A stretch of 5,166 nucleotides of DNA, from contig DSBF01000241.1 of NCBI GenBank assembly GCA_011049495.1, positions 1 through 5,166 of the forward strand, in the 5' to 3' direction. The position numbers and the translations under genes were made by a program. Origin of the DNA: Ignavibacteria bacterium (GTDB taxonomy: Bacteria; Bacteroidota; Ignavibacteria; Ignavibacteriales; Melioribacteraceae). Positions within the stretch are counted from its first letter, which is position 1; the number at the start of each line of letters is the position of its first letter. The notes below the pieces were generated by a model, which worked only from the letters and a program-made list of their open reading frames with translations, was not told the origin of the DNA and searched no databases. This document shows positions 1-5,045 of this stretch, piece after piece.

Positions 1-30
1 ATATAATATTTACTTTAAAATTAATCATCA

Positions 31-288
31 TTATCGGTAAGCTTCTCTACGATGGGCTATAGAATATATCTCAACTTTTTTATTATCATCATCAATGATA
101 TATAGAATTCTATAATCACTAACACGAATTCTATAACTTTCACTCCCCCGTAATTTTTTTGCACTTTGAGGTCTTGGATTTTTTTTCAGTAATAAAAGTC
201 GATGTACAATTCTATCATGAATTTTATCTGGAAGACGTTCTAATTCCTTCTCTGATGATCTTTTAAGATTTATTTGATATTCTACCAT
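31..288 (-). CDS. RelE/ParE-family toxin of a type II toxin-antitoxin pair
   Basis: This 85-residue protein has the size and layout of a RelE/ParE-superfamily toxin. Visible features are an N-terminal helix pair rich in Glu/Lys/Arg (about residues 10-36), a K45-L46-R47-G48 turn, the strand pair Y52-R53-I54-R55-V56 and Y59-R60-I61-L62-Y63, and a C-terminal strand ending H79-R80-R81-x-x-Y84-R85. Basic and aromatic residues at these places carry ribosome-dependent mRNA cleavage in RelE homologues, so mRNA interferase activity is likely. ParE-type gyrase poisoning shares the fold and cannot be excluded. The ATG lies 5 bp after the antitoxin stop. An AGG (298-300, complement), 9 nt upstream and inside the last antitoxin codons, serves as Shine-Dalgarno, so translation is probably coupled. 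The gene looks intact. The family is confident, the exact target is not. Confidence 0.88.
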   Translation of the reverse strand: MVEYQINLKRSSEKELERLPDKIHDRIVHRLLLLKKNPRPQSAKKLRGSESYRIRVSDYRILYIIDDDNKKVEIYSIAHRREAYR

Positions 289-293
289 GAATT

Positions 294-500
294 TTAACCT
301 TTTTTTCTTTCAGCAAGATAGTCATCTAAAGAGCGTGAAGGTTCATTTTCTCGCTGTTTTATGATAGATATGTCAATTAAATCTTCCATAAATTCATTAT
401 CAGTTAGTAACTTGTCTATTATTGCATTTCTCTGTTTTTTGGGCATTGCTCTAAATGCTGTCCAAAAAATCTCTGCTGTTGCATTCGTTGCAGTCATCAT
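294..500 (-). CDS. Antitoxin of the adjacent RelE/ParE-type toxin
   Basis: This is a 68-residue, mostly helical, charged protein placed directly upstream of the toxin, the usual antitoxin-first order. The middle (about residues 11-50) looks like amphipathic helices. The tail S55-R56-S57-L58-D59-D60-Y61-L62-A63-E64 resembles the SLDEYLAE-type toxin-binding tail seen in many small RelB-like antitoxins. I see no ribbon-helix-helix or helix-turn-helix that I can name, so DNA binding and autoregulation are only assumed from position. The start is the first of two consecutive ATG codons. A GGAG (complement of 509-512) lies 8 nt upstream and supports it. The role, neutralising the toxin by binding it, comes mainly from gene context, because the N-terminal family is not one I recognise. 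Confidence 0.8.
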   Translation of the reverse strand: MMTATNATAEIFWTAFRAMPKKQRNAIIDKLLTDNEFMEDLIDISIIKQRENEPSRSLDDYLAERKKG

Positions 501-602
501 AGTATCAGCTCCTATAAATTTTGTTTAATATAAATTGTGTTATTTTCAAAAGGATTAAATAAAAATAAACGTAACGATAATTAAAATAATCTTTAATATA
601 CA

Positions 603-631
603 AATATACATATTTCAATTAAATAAATCAA
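603..631 (-). promoter_or_regulatory. Possible promoter of the toxin-antitoxin operon
   Basis: On the minus strand TTGATT (631-626) and TATATT (608-603) are separated by exactly 17 bp. Transcription would start near 596 and give a leader of about 95 nt before the antitoxin ATG. The DNA here is so AT-rich that a chance match is quite possible. The -10 lies in a tandem duplication of AATATACA (595-602 and 603-610), so a second TATATT sits at 600-595. Confidence 0.3.
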
Positions 632-758
632 TTTAAAAATTTATTGTGATATTATACTTTTAATGTAACTATTCAGGCTTTAGAAAAATGCCACCGAGAC
701 ACAGAGGGCTCAGAGATATTATCATAAAATATTTGCAGAAATTGTGTCTCATAATGTG

Positions 759-777
759 ATTGAAAAATATTTTCAAT
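759..777. repeat. Small inverted repeat (8-bp arms, 3-nt loop)
   Basis: ATTGAAAA (759-766) and TTTTCAAT (770-777) are perfect inverted copies around ATA. An outer AAATTGT/ACAATTT pair (739-745, 779-785) encloses them. The stem is almost all A-T and has no T tract after a GC stem, so it is not a typical intrinsic terminator. It may be chance or a remnant of an older element. Confidence 0.35.
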
Positions 778-817
778 AACAATTTGGAAACAGAATAACA
801 TGATGCAATAGCTATTC

Positions 818-823
818 TTATAA
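818..823. repeat. Target-site duplication TTATAA, left copy
   Basis: These six bases directly left of the left inverted repeat match 3050-3055. The hexamer is palindromic, so it could also be an outer part of the inverted repeat. Six bp fits the 5-6 bp duplications of IS1634-family elements. Confidence 0.65.
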
Positions 824-836
824 CCCACTTTCCGCA
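824..836 (+). repeat. Left terminal inverted repeat of the IS1634-family element
   Basis: CCCACTTTCCGCA is a perfect inverted copy of 3037-3049. Beyond it the two ends diverge apart from a short TT match (839-840). Confidence 0.85.
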
Positions 837-895
837 TGTTAAATTTTGGTTTTTTGCTAATTAATAATTTCTATAAAATTAAACATATTAATGGG

Positions 896-1294
896 TTACA
901 TTGTTTTCAAATAATCTCTCAAACCTTTAGTTTCCATCTTGACATCTTGTTCAAATTGATTCAAGAGCTCATTTAACTTATTTTCACATTGGCGTAATTT
1001 TTGAAAATTTTGTCTAAAATATCTATAATTATCCGTCATCTCCTTGATCCATTCTTTGTCATTTGCAGGGATCGTTTTTGATTTTGATTTTTTTTGTTCA
1101 TTAAAAGTGATTCGCATTAATGGATGGCCTGGTTTTTCTTTATTGTTACACCAACAATTCGGTTTACCACATCTTCGGTATGTGATTCCAAAAGAGCCAC
1201 CAACCATTTGGGAAATATTGATCATGTGATTGACGATTTGATCAATCTGTTGGCTTACATTTTTTATTCTATTTTTTAATTTTTCTCTTGACAT
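896..1294 (-). CDS. DUF6788-like accessory protein carried by the IS1634-family element
   Basis: This 132-residue protein is encoded wholly inside the IS and diverges from the transposase. The central block G33-S34-F35 to R40-R41-C42-G43-K44-P45-N46-C47-W48-C49, followed by G56-H57-P58, matches what I recall of the DUF6788 family: an RRCGKPNCxC motif after a GS-x-Y/T strand. C42-x4-C47-x-C49 could bind zinc. The sequences around it (about 5-30 and 85-125) are charged and heptad-like, suggesting coiled coils. Its function is unknown. Position inside the inverted repeats and the shared promoter suggest a role in transposition or its control. The ATG at 1294 is preferred because the predicted transcript starts 0-4 nt upstream. 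There is no Shine-Dalgarno, so the mRNA is probably leaderless. Confidence 0.78.
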   Translation of the reverse strand: MSREKLKNRIKNVSQQIDQIVNHMINISQMVGGSFGITYRRCGKPNCWCNNKEKPGHPLMRITFNEQKKSKSKTIPANDKEWIKEMTDNYRYFRQNFQKLRQCENKLNELLNQFEQDVKMETKGLRDYLKTM

Positions 1295-1316
1295 CTGAAC
1301 ATAATATACGTATATT
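1288..1316 (+). promoter_or_regulatory. Promoter of the IS1634-family transposase
   Basis: TTGACA (1288-1293), a perfect sigma-70 -35 consensus, and TATATT (1311-1316) are separated by exactly 17 bp. The predicted start is near 1323, next to the ATG at 1325, so the mRNA should be essentially leaderless. The -35 lies over the first codons of the opposite gene. Confidence 0.75.
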
Positions 1317-1331
1317 TAGTGCAGATGTCAA
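1303..1331 (-). promoter_or_regulatory. Promoter of the DUF6788-like gene
   Basis: On minus, TTGACA (1331-1326) and TATATT (1308-1303) have the same 17-bp spacer as the plus-strand promoter, mirrored about 1309/1310. The predicted start is near 1296, just before the ATG at 1294. Its -35 covers codons 1-3 of the transposase. Confidence 0.75.
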
Positions 1332-3007
1332 GTAAAAATTTAAAAAAAATCATCCGGCAATATGTCGGCGAAATTCCAATCTTGCAAAACATTGCTAACA
1401 GATTGGGCATAATAGAAATACTTTCACAGCATATTCCGTTGCATGGGAATGAAAAAGTATCTCCGACAGATTCATTAATGCTGTTAGTTTATAATATTAC
1501 CTGTGGACGCCAGCCACTTTATGAATTAGAGGAATGGGTTAATAAATTGAACTCTCGCATGTTCGGCTATCGCTCATTTGAAAAAGGTGTCTTTAATGAT
1601 GACCGATTTGCACGAGCGTTAGATAAACTATATCAGGCTGATCGTGCTTCATTGATGACCCAAATCGTTGTTAATACCGTAAAAATAATCAATCTGAAAC
1701 TAGATCAGATTCATAATGATTCGACAACGGTTAAAGCATATGGTAAAATCGCTGGCACCACCAAAACCGGTTTAGAACTTAAAAGAGGAAACAGTAAAGA
1801 ACATCGACCTGATTTAAAGCAATTAGTTTATTGTCTGTCAGTGTCGGCCGATGGTTTTGTTCCGATTCATTATAAAACATATTCAGGTAACACAACGGAT
1901 GACACGACTCATATCCAAACTTGGGATACATTGCATCAGATAATCGGCCGAACAAACTTTGTTTATGTTGCCGATTGTAAGGTCTGTACTGATAAACAAC
2001 TATCCTATATTGTTTCCCATCATGGCAAAGTAATCACTGTTGTTCCAGAGACATGGCGCGAGGTGCAACAGTTTAAAGACCAACTTCGGAACAAAGCAAA
2101 AAAGAAAAAAGTCATTATGCGGCGTAGACTTGATACTCATGGGAAAAAATATGATATTTTTTCTTGTTTTGAAGGAACTTATACAACCCAAAAGCGAGCA
2201 TATACGATTTATTGGATCCATTCCAGTCAAAAGAAAATCCAAGATTTTCAACGCCGACAAGTTTTACTGCAACACGCAGAAAAGTCCTTAGCAGAGTTGA
2301 GTCTAAGGTTAAATAAAAGACAACTTAAAAGTAAAGATGCGATTGTTCAAGCAGTCAATAACATCCTGGAAAAATATAAAGTAACGCCTTTTTATAAAAT
2401 AGCAATACAACAAAGGGAGATAAGCTATCAGGTTCAATCAGGAAAGGGCAAACCTGGCCCAAACACCAAATATAAAACATTAACAGAAACGATTTTTTCC
2501 CTTTGTTGGTATCAAAACAAACGCACATTATATCAAGAGAAAAATGTAGATGGTATTTTCCCGCTGTTGTGCACTGATAAAAATATCGATGCTAAAACTG
2601 CATTAGCAGCTTATAAATACCAGCCGCGGCTTGAAAAACGATTTACTCAATTTAAAAGTATCCATCATGCGGCGCCGCTTTTATTCAAAAATATTGAGCG
2701 CGTAGAAGCAATGATGTTTCTTTTTTTTATAGCATTGATAATTCAGGCTGTAATTGAAAGAGAAGTCCGTATGAATATGAAAAAAAATGAAATTGACAAG
2801 TTACCACTTTATCCTGAACATAGACTTTCTTATCATCCAACAACAGCAAAAATTTTCGATAGATTTGTTGATATATCTACATATTTACTTTATGATGGTA
2901 ATAAATTGATCCAAGAATGTGTTGATTCTCTAAATCAAATTCAATTGACTATTTTAGAGCTTCTAAATATATCGGAAAATCAATATTGGCCCAACCGATT
3001 TAATTAA
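1325..3007 (+). CDS. IS1634-family DDE transposase
   Basis: This 560-residue transposase moves the surrounding element by cut-and-paste chemistry. It has the RNase H-like DDE fold of the IS4 superfamily. Counting from the ATG at 1325, the likely catalytic residues are D132 (in H-N-D-S-T-T), D217 (in Y-V-A-D-C-K) and E437 in the Y-K-Y-Q-P-R-L-E-K-R-F segment, which corresponds to the YREK-type signature. H160-R-P-D-L-K-Q is also typical of the family. Between the second D and the E lies a long, basic, beta-rich insertion (about 220-400, with runs of Lys near 258-268). The reading frame also allows GTG at 1319, but that codon would lie upstream of the predicted transcription start, so ATG 1325 is preferred. 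There is no Shine-Dalgarno. The length is normal and I see no frameshift. Confidence 0.88.
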   Translation: MSSKNLKKIIRQYVGEIPILQNIANRLGIIEILSQHIPLHGNEKVSPTDSLMLLVYNITCGRQPLYELEEWVNKLNSRMFGYRSFEKGVFNDDRFARALDKLYQADRASLMTQIVVNTVKIINLKLDQIHNDSTTVKAYGKIAGTTKTGLELKRGNSKEHRPDLKQLVYCLSVSADGFVPIHYKTYSGNTTDDTTHIQTWDTLHQIIGRTNFVYVADCKVCTDKQLSYIVSHHGKVITVVPETWREVQQFKDQLRNKAKKKKVIMRRRLDTHGKKYDIFSCFEGTYTTQKRAYTIYWIHSSQKKIQDFQRRQVLLQHAEKSLAELSLRLNKRQLKSKDAIVQAVNNILEKYKVTPFYKIAIQQREISYQVQSGKGKPGPNTKYKTLTETIFSLCWYQNKRTLYQEKNVDGIFPLLCTDKNIDAKTALAAYKYQPRLEKRFTQFKSIHHAAPLLFKNIERVEAMMFLFFIALIIQAVIEREVRMNMKKNEIDKLPLYPEHRLSYHPTTAKIFDRFVDISTYLLYDGNKLIQECVDSLNQIQLTILELLNISENQYWPNRFN

Positions 3008-3036
3008 ATAAATCACCATTTCGCTGTTTTAAAATG

Positions 3037-3049
3037 TGCGGAAAGTGGG
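3037..3049 (-). repeat. Right terminal inverted repeat of the IS1634-family element
   Basis: TGCGGAAAGTGGG is the exact reverse complement of 824-836. It lies 29 bp beyond the transposase stop codon. Confidence 0.85.
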
Positions 3050-3055
3050 TTATAA
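3050..3055. repeat. Target-site duplication TTATAA, right copy
   Basis: This copy is continuous with the broken kilA-N reading frame (Ser-Tyr codons on minus). The insertion therefore happened inside that gene. Confidence 0.65.
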
Positions 3056-3753
3056 CTCTCCATATTTGACAAAACAACCTATTGCTCCAATGTAGCATAA
3101 TCCCTAATATTACCCTGTAAGCTCGGATTTTCATCTCGCCATTTTTTTTCCGTTTTGCCGAATAAAGCAATGTTTAATAAGTCGGCTTCATCGGCATAAA
3201 CATATTTCTTTTTGCTTTTTGATAGATTTTCAGGGATCAAATTTTCTCTTATTGCATGTGTATGTATCTGGTAATTAACCTTTGCAAGTGTTCGAGATAC
3301 ATCCCACTCTAACTGCTTTTGTTCAATTTCTGCTTGTTTTAGTCTCTGGAATTCTTTGAGTAGATATAATTTAAATTCAGCGCTAATCCATGATGCAAAT
3401 TCAAACGCGATATCCTGATGAGCAAAAGTCCCACCATATCGCCCCGATTTGGAAATTATACCAATTGCATTTGTAGCAGCAATCCACCTTTTTGGTGTCA
3501 GAGAAAAACTATTTGAACCTGCTTCATTTTTAAACCCATCGAATTCGATGGAATTAAAATCAGGGTTATGCAGTTGTTCCCACAGACCGATAAATTCAAT
3601 AGTACTTCTATTTCTCATCCAGTTTTGAAGAATATAATCGCTTCTTTCAGAGTCCTTATATTTTGCTATATCAGTCAGTGAAATATAATCTTCCTTCTCT
3701 TTTGAGAAAATTATTATTTCTGTTCCTTTAACATCTATCTTTTGTTTTTTCAT
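3050..3753 (-). pseudogene. KilA-N domain gene, broken by a nonsense codon and an IS insertion
   Basis: The intact part (3753 to the TAG at 3081-3079) encodes 224 residues of a KilA-N protein, a DNA-binding family common in phages and mobile bacterial DNA. Signs are D27-I-A-K near the N-terminus and the block G104-R-Y-G-G-T-F-A-H-Q-D-I-A-F-E-F-A with W122-I and F136-Q-R-L. A helical linker (138-160) and the family C-terminal part N215-I-R-D-Y-A-T-L-E-Q follow. After E223-Q224 the frame reads TAG, then V-V-L-S-N-M-E-S-Y before the IS at 3049. Homologues continue E-Q-L-x-V-L-S-N-x-E, so a single base change TTG to TAG made the stop. The last 40 or so residues are missing. An upstream ATG at 3813 is in frame but lacks support. 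It may still make a truncated DNA-binding protein. Confidence 0.82.
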
Positions 3754-3759
3754 AATATG

Positions 3760-3765
3760 CCTGCT
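3760..3765 (-). promoter_or_regulatory. Ribosome binding site deciding the kilA-N start
   Basis: AGCAGG on minus ends 6 nt before the ATG at 3753-3751. It favours this start over the in-frame ATG at 3813, whose extra 20 residues (Cys-rich, poorly conserved in style) look like untranslated leader. Confidence 0.6.
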
Positions 3766-3930
3766 ATTTTCTATTGAACACAATGAATTTAAAAACACTT
3801 GGCAACAAACCATAAAAAAATGTCCCGCAGAACCAGACAGATGTTTGCCATTCCTTTAAAAATATAATAACAAACGGCAATAGGCTGGCTGGCGGAGTTT
3901 AGGAATTGAACCAGATCCAAAATGTCAACT
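3766..3930. other. Short region between kilA-N and the IS630-family element
   Basis: I find no clear kilA-N promoter here. On minus, 3929 down to about 3880 reads V-D-I-L-D-L-V-Q-F-L-N-S-A, which is coding-like and may continue the broken transposase gene seen right of the IS630 element after a one-base frame change. A 15-codon plus-strand ORF starting at 3821 (M-S-R-R-T-R-Q) is too short to call. A segment at about 3893-3914 faintly resembles the T-arm end of a tRNA on minus, but no tRNA can be folded. Confidence 0.4.
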
Positions 3931-3932
3931 TA
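3931..3932. repeat. TA target duplication, left copy
   Basis: This TA precedes the left inverted repeat and matches 5044-5045. A dinucleotide is weak evidence alone, but it falls exactly where the inverted-repeat alignment predicts. Confidence 0.65.
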
Positions 3933-3958
3933 CAACTGGGAGCACAAATAAGTTTACA
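3933..3958 (+). repeat. Left terminal inverted repeat of the IS630-family element
   Basis: It starts CAACTGGGAGCACAA and ends TTTACA, pairing with 5018-5043 at 19 of 26 positions. The terminal TTTACA doubles as the -35 box of the transposase promoter. Confidence 0.78.
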
Positions 3959-3970
3959 TTGTTGTTTAAA
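3953..3970 (+). repeat. IS630 left subterminal repeat
   Basis: TTTACATTGTTGTTTAAA resembles, inverted, the 20-nt sequence at 4984-5003 on minus, which differs by a 1-nt and a 3-nt gap. It may be an extra transposase binding site. Confidence 0.5.
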
Positions 3971-3981
3971 TTTTGTATATT
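3953..3981 (+). promoter_or_regulatory. Promoter of the IS630-family transposase
   Basis: TTTACA (3953-3958) and TATATT (3976-3981) are 17 bp apart. The predicted start, 7 nt after the -10, is 3988, the A of the ATG. The -35 is the inner end of the left inverted repeat, so transposase bound to the end could shut off its own promoter. No Shine-Dalgarno is present. Confidence 0.65.
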
Positions 3982-3987
3982 GTTATT

Positions 3988-5016
3988 ATGAAAAAACAAG
4001 ATGCTCGTAGCTTATCCTCTGAAGCGCAAGAAGCGCTTCGTGTCCGTGCCGTAAAAGCTGTTTTAAGCGGTCGGACACAATTAGAAGTTGCAGAAATATT
4101 TCGTGTTTCTCGCCAATCGGTTAGTATCTGGTTGAAAGATTACAGAGCACACGGTTCTAAAGCGCTAAAGACGAAACGTCAAGGTCGTCCCACAGGAGGA
4201 ACTTTAAAACCATGGCAGTCAGCTCAAATTGTTAAAGCGATTAAAGACCGCCACCCAGACCAACTTAAATTGCCATTTTATCTTTGGACTCGTGAAGCTG
4301 TTTGTCAACTGATTGAACGTCGCTTTGGTATCAAGCTATCTGTTTGGACAATTGGACGTTATTTAAGGCGTTGGGGATTTTCTCCGCAAAAGCCTGTGCG
4401 CCGTGCTTATGAACAGGATGACAAAGCCGTTCAGCTATGGTTGAAAGAAGAATATCCGGCGATTCGTCATCAAGCAAAGCAAGAAAAAGCAACAATTTTC
4501 TGGGGCGATGAAATGGGGCTTCGCTCTGACGATAATGTCGGACGCTCTTATGGCAAGCGCGGAAAAACACCTGTCATTGCTGGCACCGGGCAACGCTTCG
4601 GCTGCAACATGATTTCTGCCATTACGAATCAGGGACAGTTGAATTTTATGGTCTTTAAAGGATCATTTAACAGCCATGTCTTTTTATCTTACTTAAAACG
4701 CTTGACAAAGCAGGCAAAACAAAAAGTATTTCTTATCGTTGATCGCCACCCTGTTCATCGAGCCAGCAAGGTTAAGAAGTGGGTTGATAACAATAGAAAA
4801 ATAATCACGATTTTTTTCCTACCAAGTTACAGCCCTGATCTTAATCCGGATGAGATGCTAAACCAAGATGTTAAGAGTAGTGCAGTCGGTAGAAGACGAC
4901 CACATAATTATAATGAAATGGTGAAAGATGTTAGGAATTTCTTGTTCAGCCGACAAAAGCAACCACAAATTGTAAAAAATTATTTTAAAGAACAACATGT
5001 AAAATATGCTATGTGA
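3988..5016 (+). CDS. IS630-family transposase
   Basis: This 342-residue transposase recognises the element's ends and moves it to TA sites. The N-terminal half is DNA-binding: a helix-turn-helix at about residues 29-52 (Q31-L-E-V-A-E-I-F and S41-R-Q-S-V-S-I-W), a basic G66-R-P-T-G linker, and a second winged-helix-like part (about 75-135, ending in W129-G-F-S-P-Q-K-P). The C-terminal catalytic domain shows D174 in F-W-G-D-E, D252 in L-I-V-D-R-H-P-V-H, and E289 in S-P-D-L-N-P-D-E, the classic IS630/Tc1-mariner DDE set. An in-frame TTG at 3973 is possible but lies at or upstream of the predicted -10, so ATG 3988 is chosen. The length is normal with no interruption. Confidence 0.9.
   Translation: MKKQDARSLSSEAQEALRVRAVKAVLSGRTQLEVAEIFRVSRQSVSIWLKDYRAHGSKALKTKRQGRPTGGTLKPWQSAQIVKAIKDRHPDQLKLPFYLWTREAVCQLIERRFGIKLSVWTIGRYLRRWGFSPQKPVRRAYEQDDKAVQLWLKEEYPAIRHQAKQEKATIFWGDEMGLRSDDNVGRSYGKRGKTPVIAGTGQRFGCNMISAITNQGQLNFMVFKGSFNSHVFLSYLKRLTKQAKQKVFLIVDRHPVHRASKVKKWVDNNRKIITIFFLPSYSPDLNPDEMLNQDVKSSAVGRRRPHNYNEMVKDVRNFLFSRQKQPQIVKNYFKEQHVKYAM
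4984..5003 (-). repeat. IS630 right subterminal repeat, inside the transposase 3' end
   Basis: On minus it reads TTTACATGTTGTTCTTTAAA, the counterpart of 3953-3970. It overlaps the codons for the C-terminal residues before the stop at 5014-5016. Confidence 0.5.
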
Positions 5017-5017
5017 G

Positions 5018-5043
5018 TGTAAATTATATTGTGCCCCCCGTAG
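5018..5043 (-). repeat. Right terminal inverted repeat of the IS630-family element
   Basis: Read on minus it starts CTACGGGGGGCACAA and ends TTTACA. It begins one base after the transposase stop codon. Confidence 0.78.
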
Positions 5044-5045
5044 TA
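5044..5045. repeat. TA target duplication, right copy
   Basis: This TA follows the right inverted repeat. To its right the sequence is the interrupted transposase fragment. Confidence 0.65.

Larger units (their letters stand above)
501..817. other. AT-rich gene-free stretch between the antitoxin and the IS1634-family element
   Basis: No convincing gene is visible here. The part next to 500 holds the antitoxin ribosome binding site and a possible promoter. At 688-711 the plus strand reads ATG-CCA-CCG-AGA-CAC-AGA-GGG-CTC (MPPRHRGL), similar to a degenerate, spuriously translated sequence often seen in intergenic DNA of environmental genomes. It runs only 23 codons to a TGA and is not called as a gene. 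A hairpin-like inverted repeat lies at 759-777. Read on minus across the IS insertion point, 673-817 stays open but does not resemble the missing KilA-N C-terminus. Confidence 0.6.
1287..1332. repeat. 46-bp near-perfect palindrome spanning both start codons
   Basis: The outer arms CTTGACATCTG (1287-1297) and CAGATGTCAAG (1322-1332) and the core AATATACGTATATT (1303-1316) share one centre between 1309 and 1310. In total 20 of 23 base pairs are symmetric, with mismatches only at 1298/1321, 1301/1318 and 1302/1317. It holds both promoters and both ATGs, and could also be a binding site for a dimeric repressor such as the transposase or its partner. Confidence 0.85.
824..3049 (+). mobile_element. 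Complete IS1634-family insertion sequence with an accessory gene
   Basis: The element is bounded by perfect 13-bp inverted repeats beginning CCCACTTTCCGCA (824-836, and complement of 3049-3037) and flanked on both sides by TTATAA. Ends starting with C and AT-rich duplications of 5-6 bp agree with what is known of the IS1634 family (IS4 superfamily). At 2226 bp it is somewhat longer than the 1.5-2 kb common for the family, which the extra minus-strand gene (896-1294) explains. The transposase (1325-3007) is full length with its acidic residues present, so the copy could be active. TTATAA is itself palindromic, so the pair also reads as a 19-bp inverted repeat (818-836 and 3037-3055). The family's preference for terminal C favours the boundary given here. 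Confidence 0.85.
3933..5043 (+). mobile_element. Complete IS630-family insertion sequence
   Basis: This 1111-bp element has imperfect 26-bp terminal inverted repeats (3933-3958 and complement of 5043-5018, 19 of 26 matching). They share GGG-x-GCACAA and an inner TTTACA. A TA dinucleotide lies directly outside each end (3931-3932 and 5044-5045), as expected for IS630/Tc1-mariner elements, which insert at TA and duplicate it. The single full-length transposase makes it potentially autonomous. It sits in a decayed gene for a different transposase. Confidence 0.83.

Noticed and set aside
688..759. Plus-strand mini-ORF beginning M-P-P-R-H-R-G-L.
   Set aside because: It is only 23 codons, has no ribosome binding site, and its start resembles a degenerate intergenic sequence that is often mistranslated in environmental genomes.
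759..785. Hairpin as an intrinsic terminator.
   Set aside because: The stem is almost all A-T with no GC core and no following T tract.
1044..1229. Plus-strand 61-codon open frame opposite the DUF6788-like gene.
   Set aside because: It is a shadow frame on the other strand of a better supported gene, with no start signals.
1319..1324. GTG at 1319 as transposase start.
   Set aside because: It lies between the -10 box and the predicted transcription start, and ATG at 1325 mirrors exactly the start of the divergent gene.
818..3055. CRISPR array, retron, or phage defence system.
   Set aside because: No regularly spaced repeats, reverse transcriptase or effector motifs are present. Everything is accounted for by the IS and its two genes.
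3821..3868. Short plus-strand frame M-S-R-R-T-R-Q-M-F.
   Set aside because: It has fifteen codons, no Shine-Dalgarno and no recognisable continuation.
3893..3914. GGAATTGAACC-like stretch resembling the T-arm of a tRNA or tmRNA on the minus strand, a possible attachment site.
   Set aside because: The T stem pairs poorly, and no acceptor partner, anticodon arm or D arm is found. The 5' part would have to lie inside the IS630 element.
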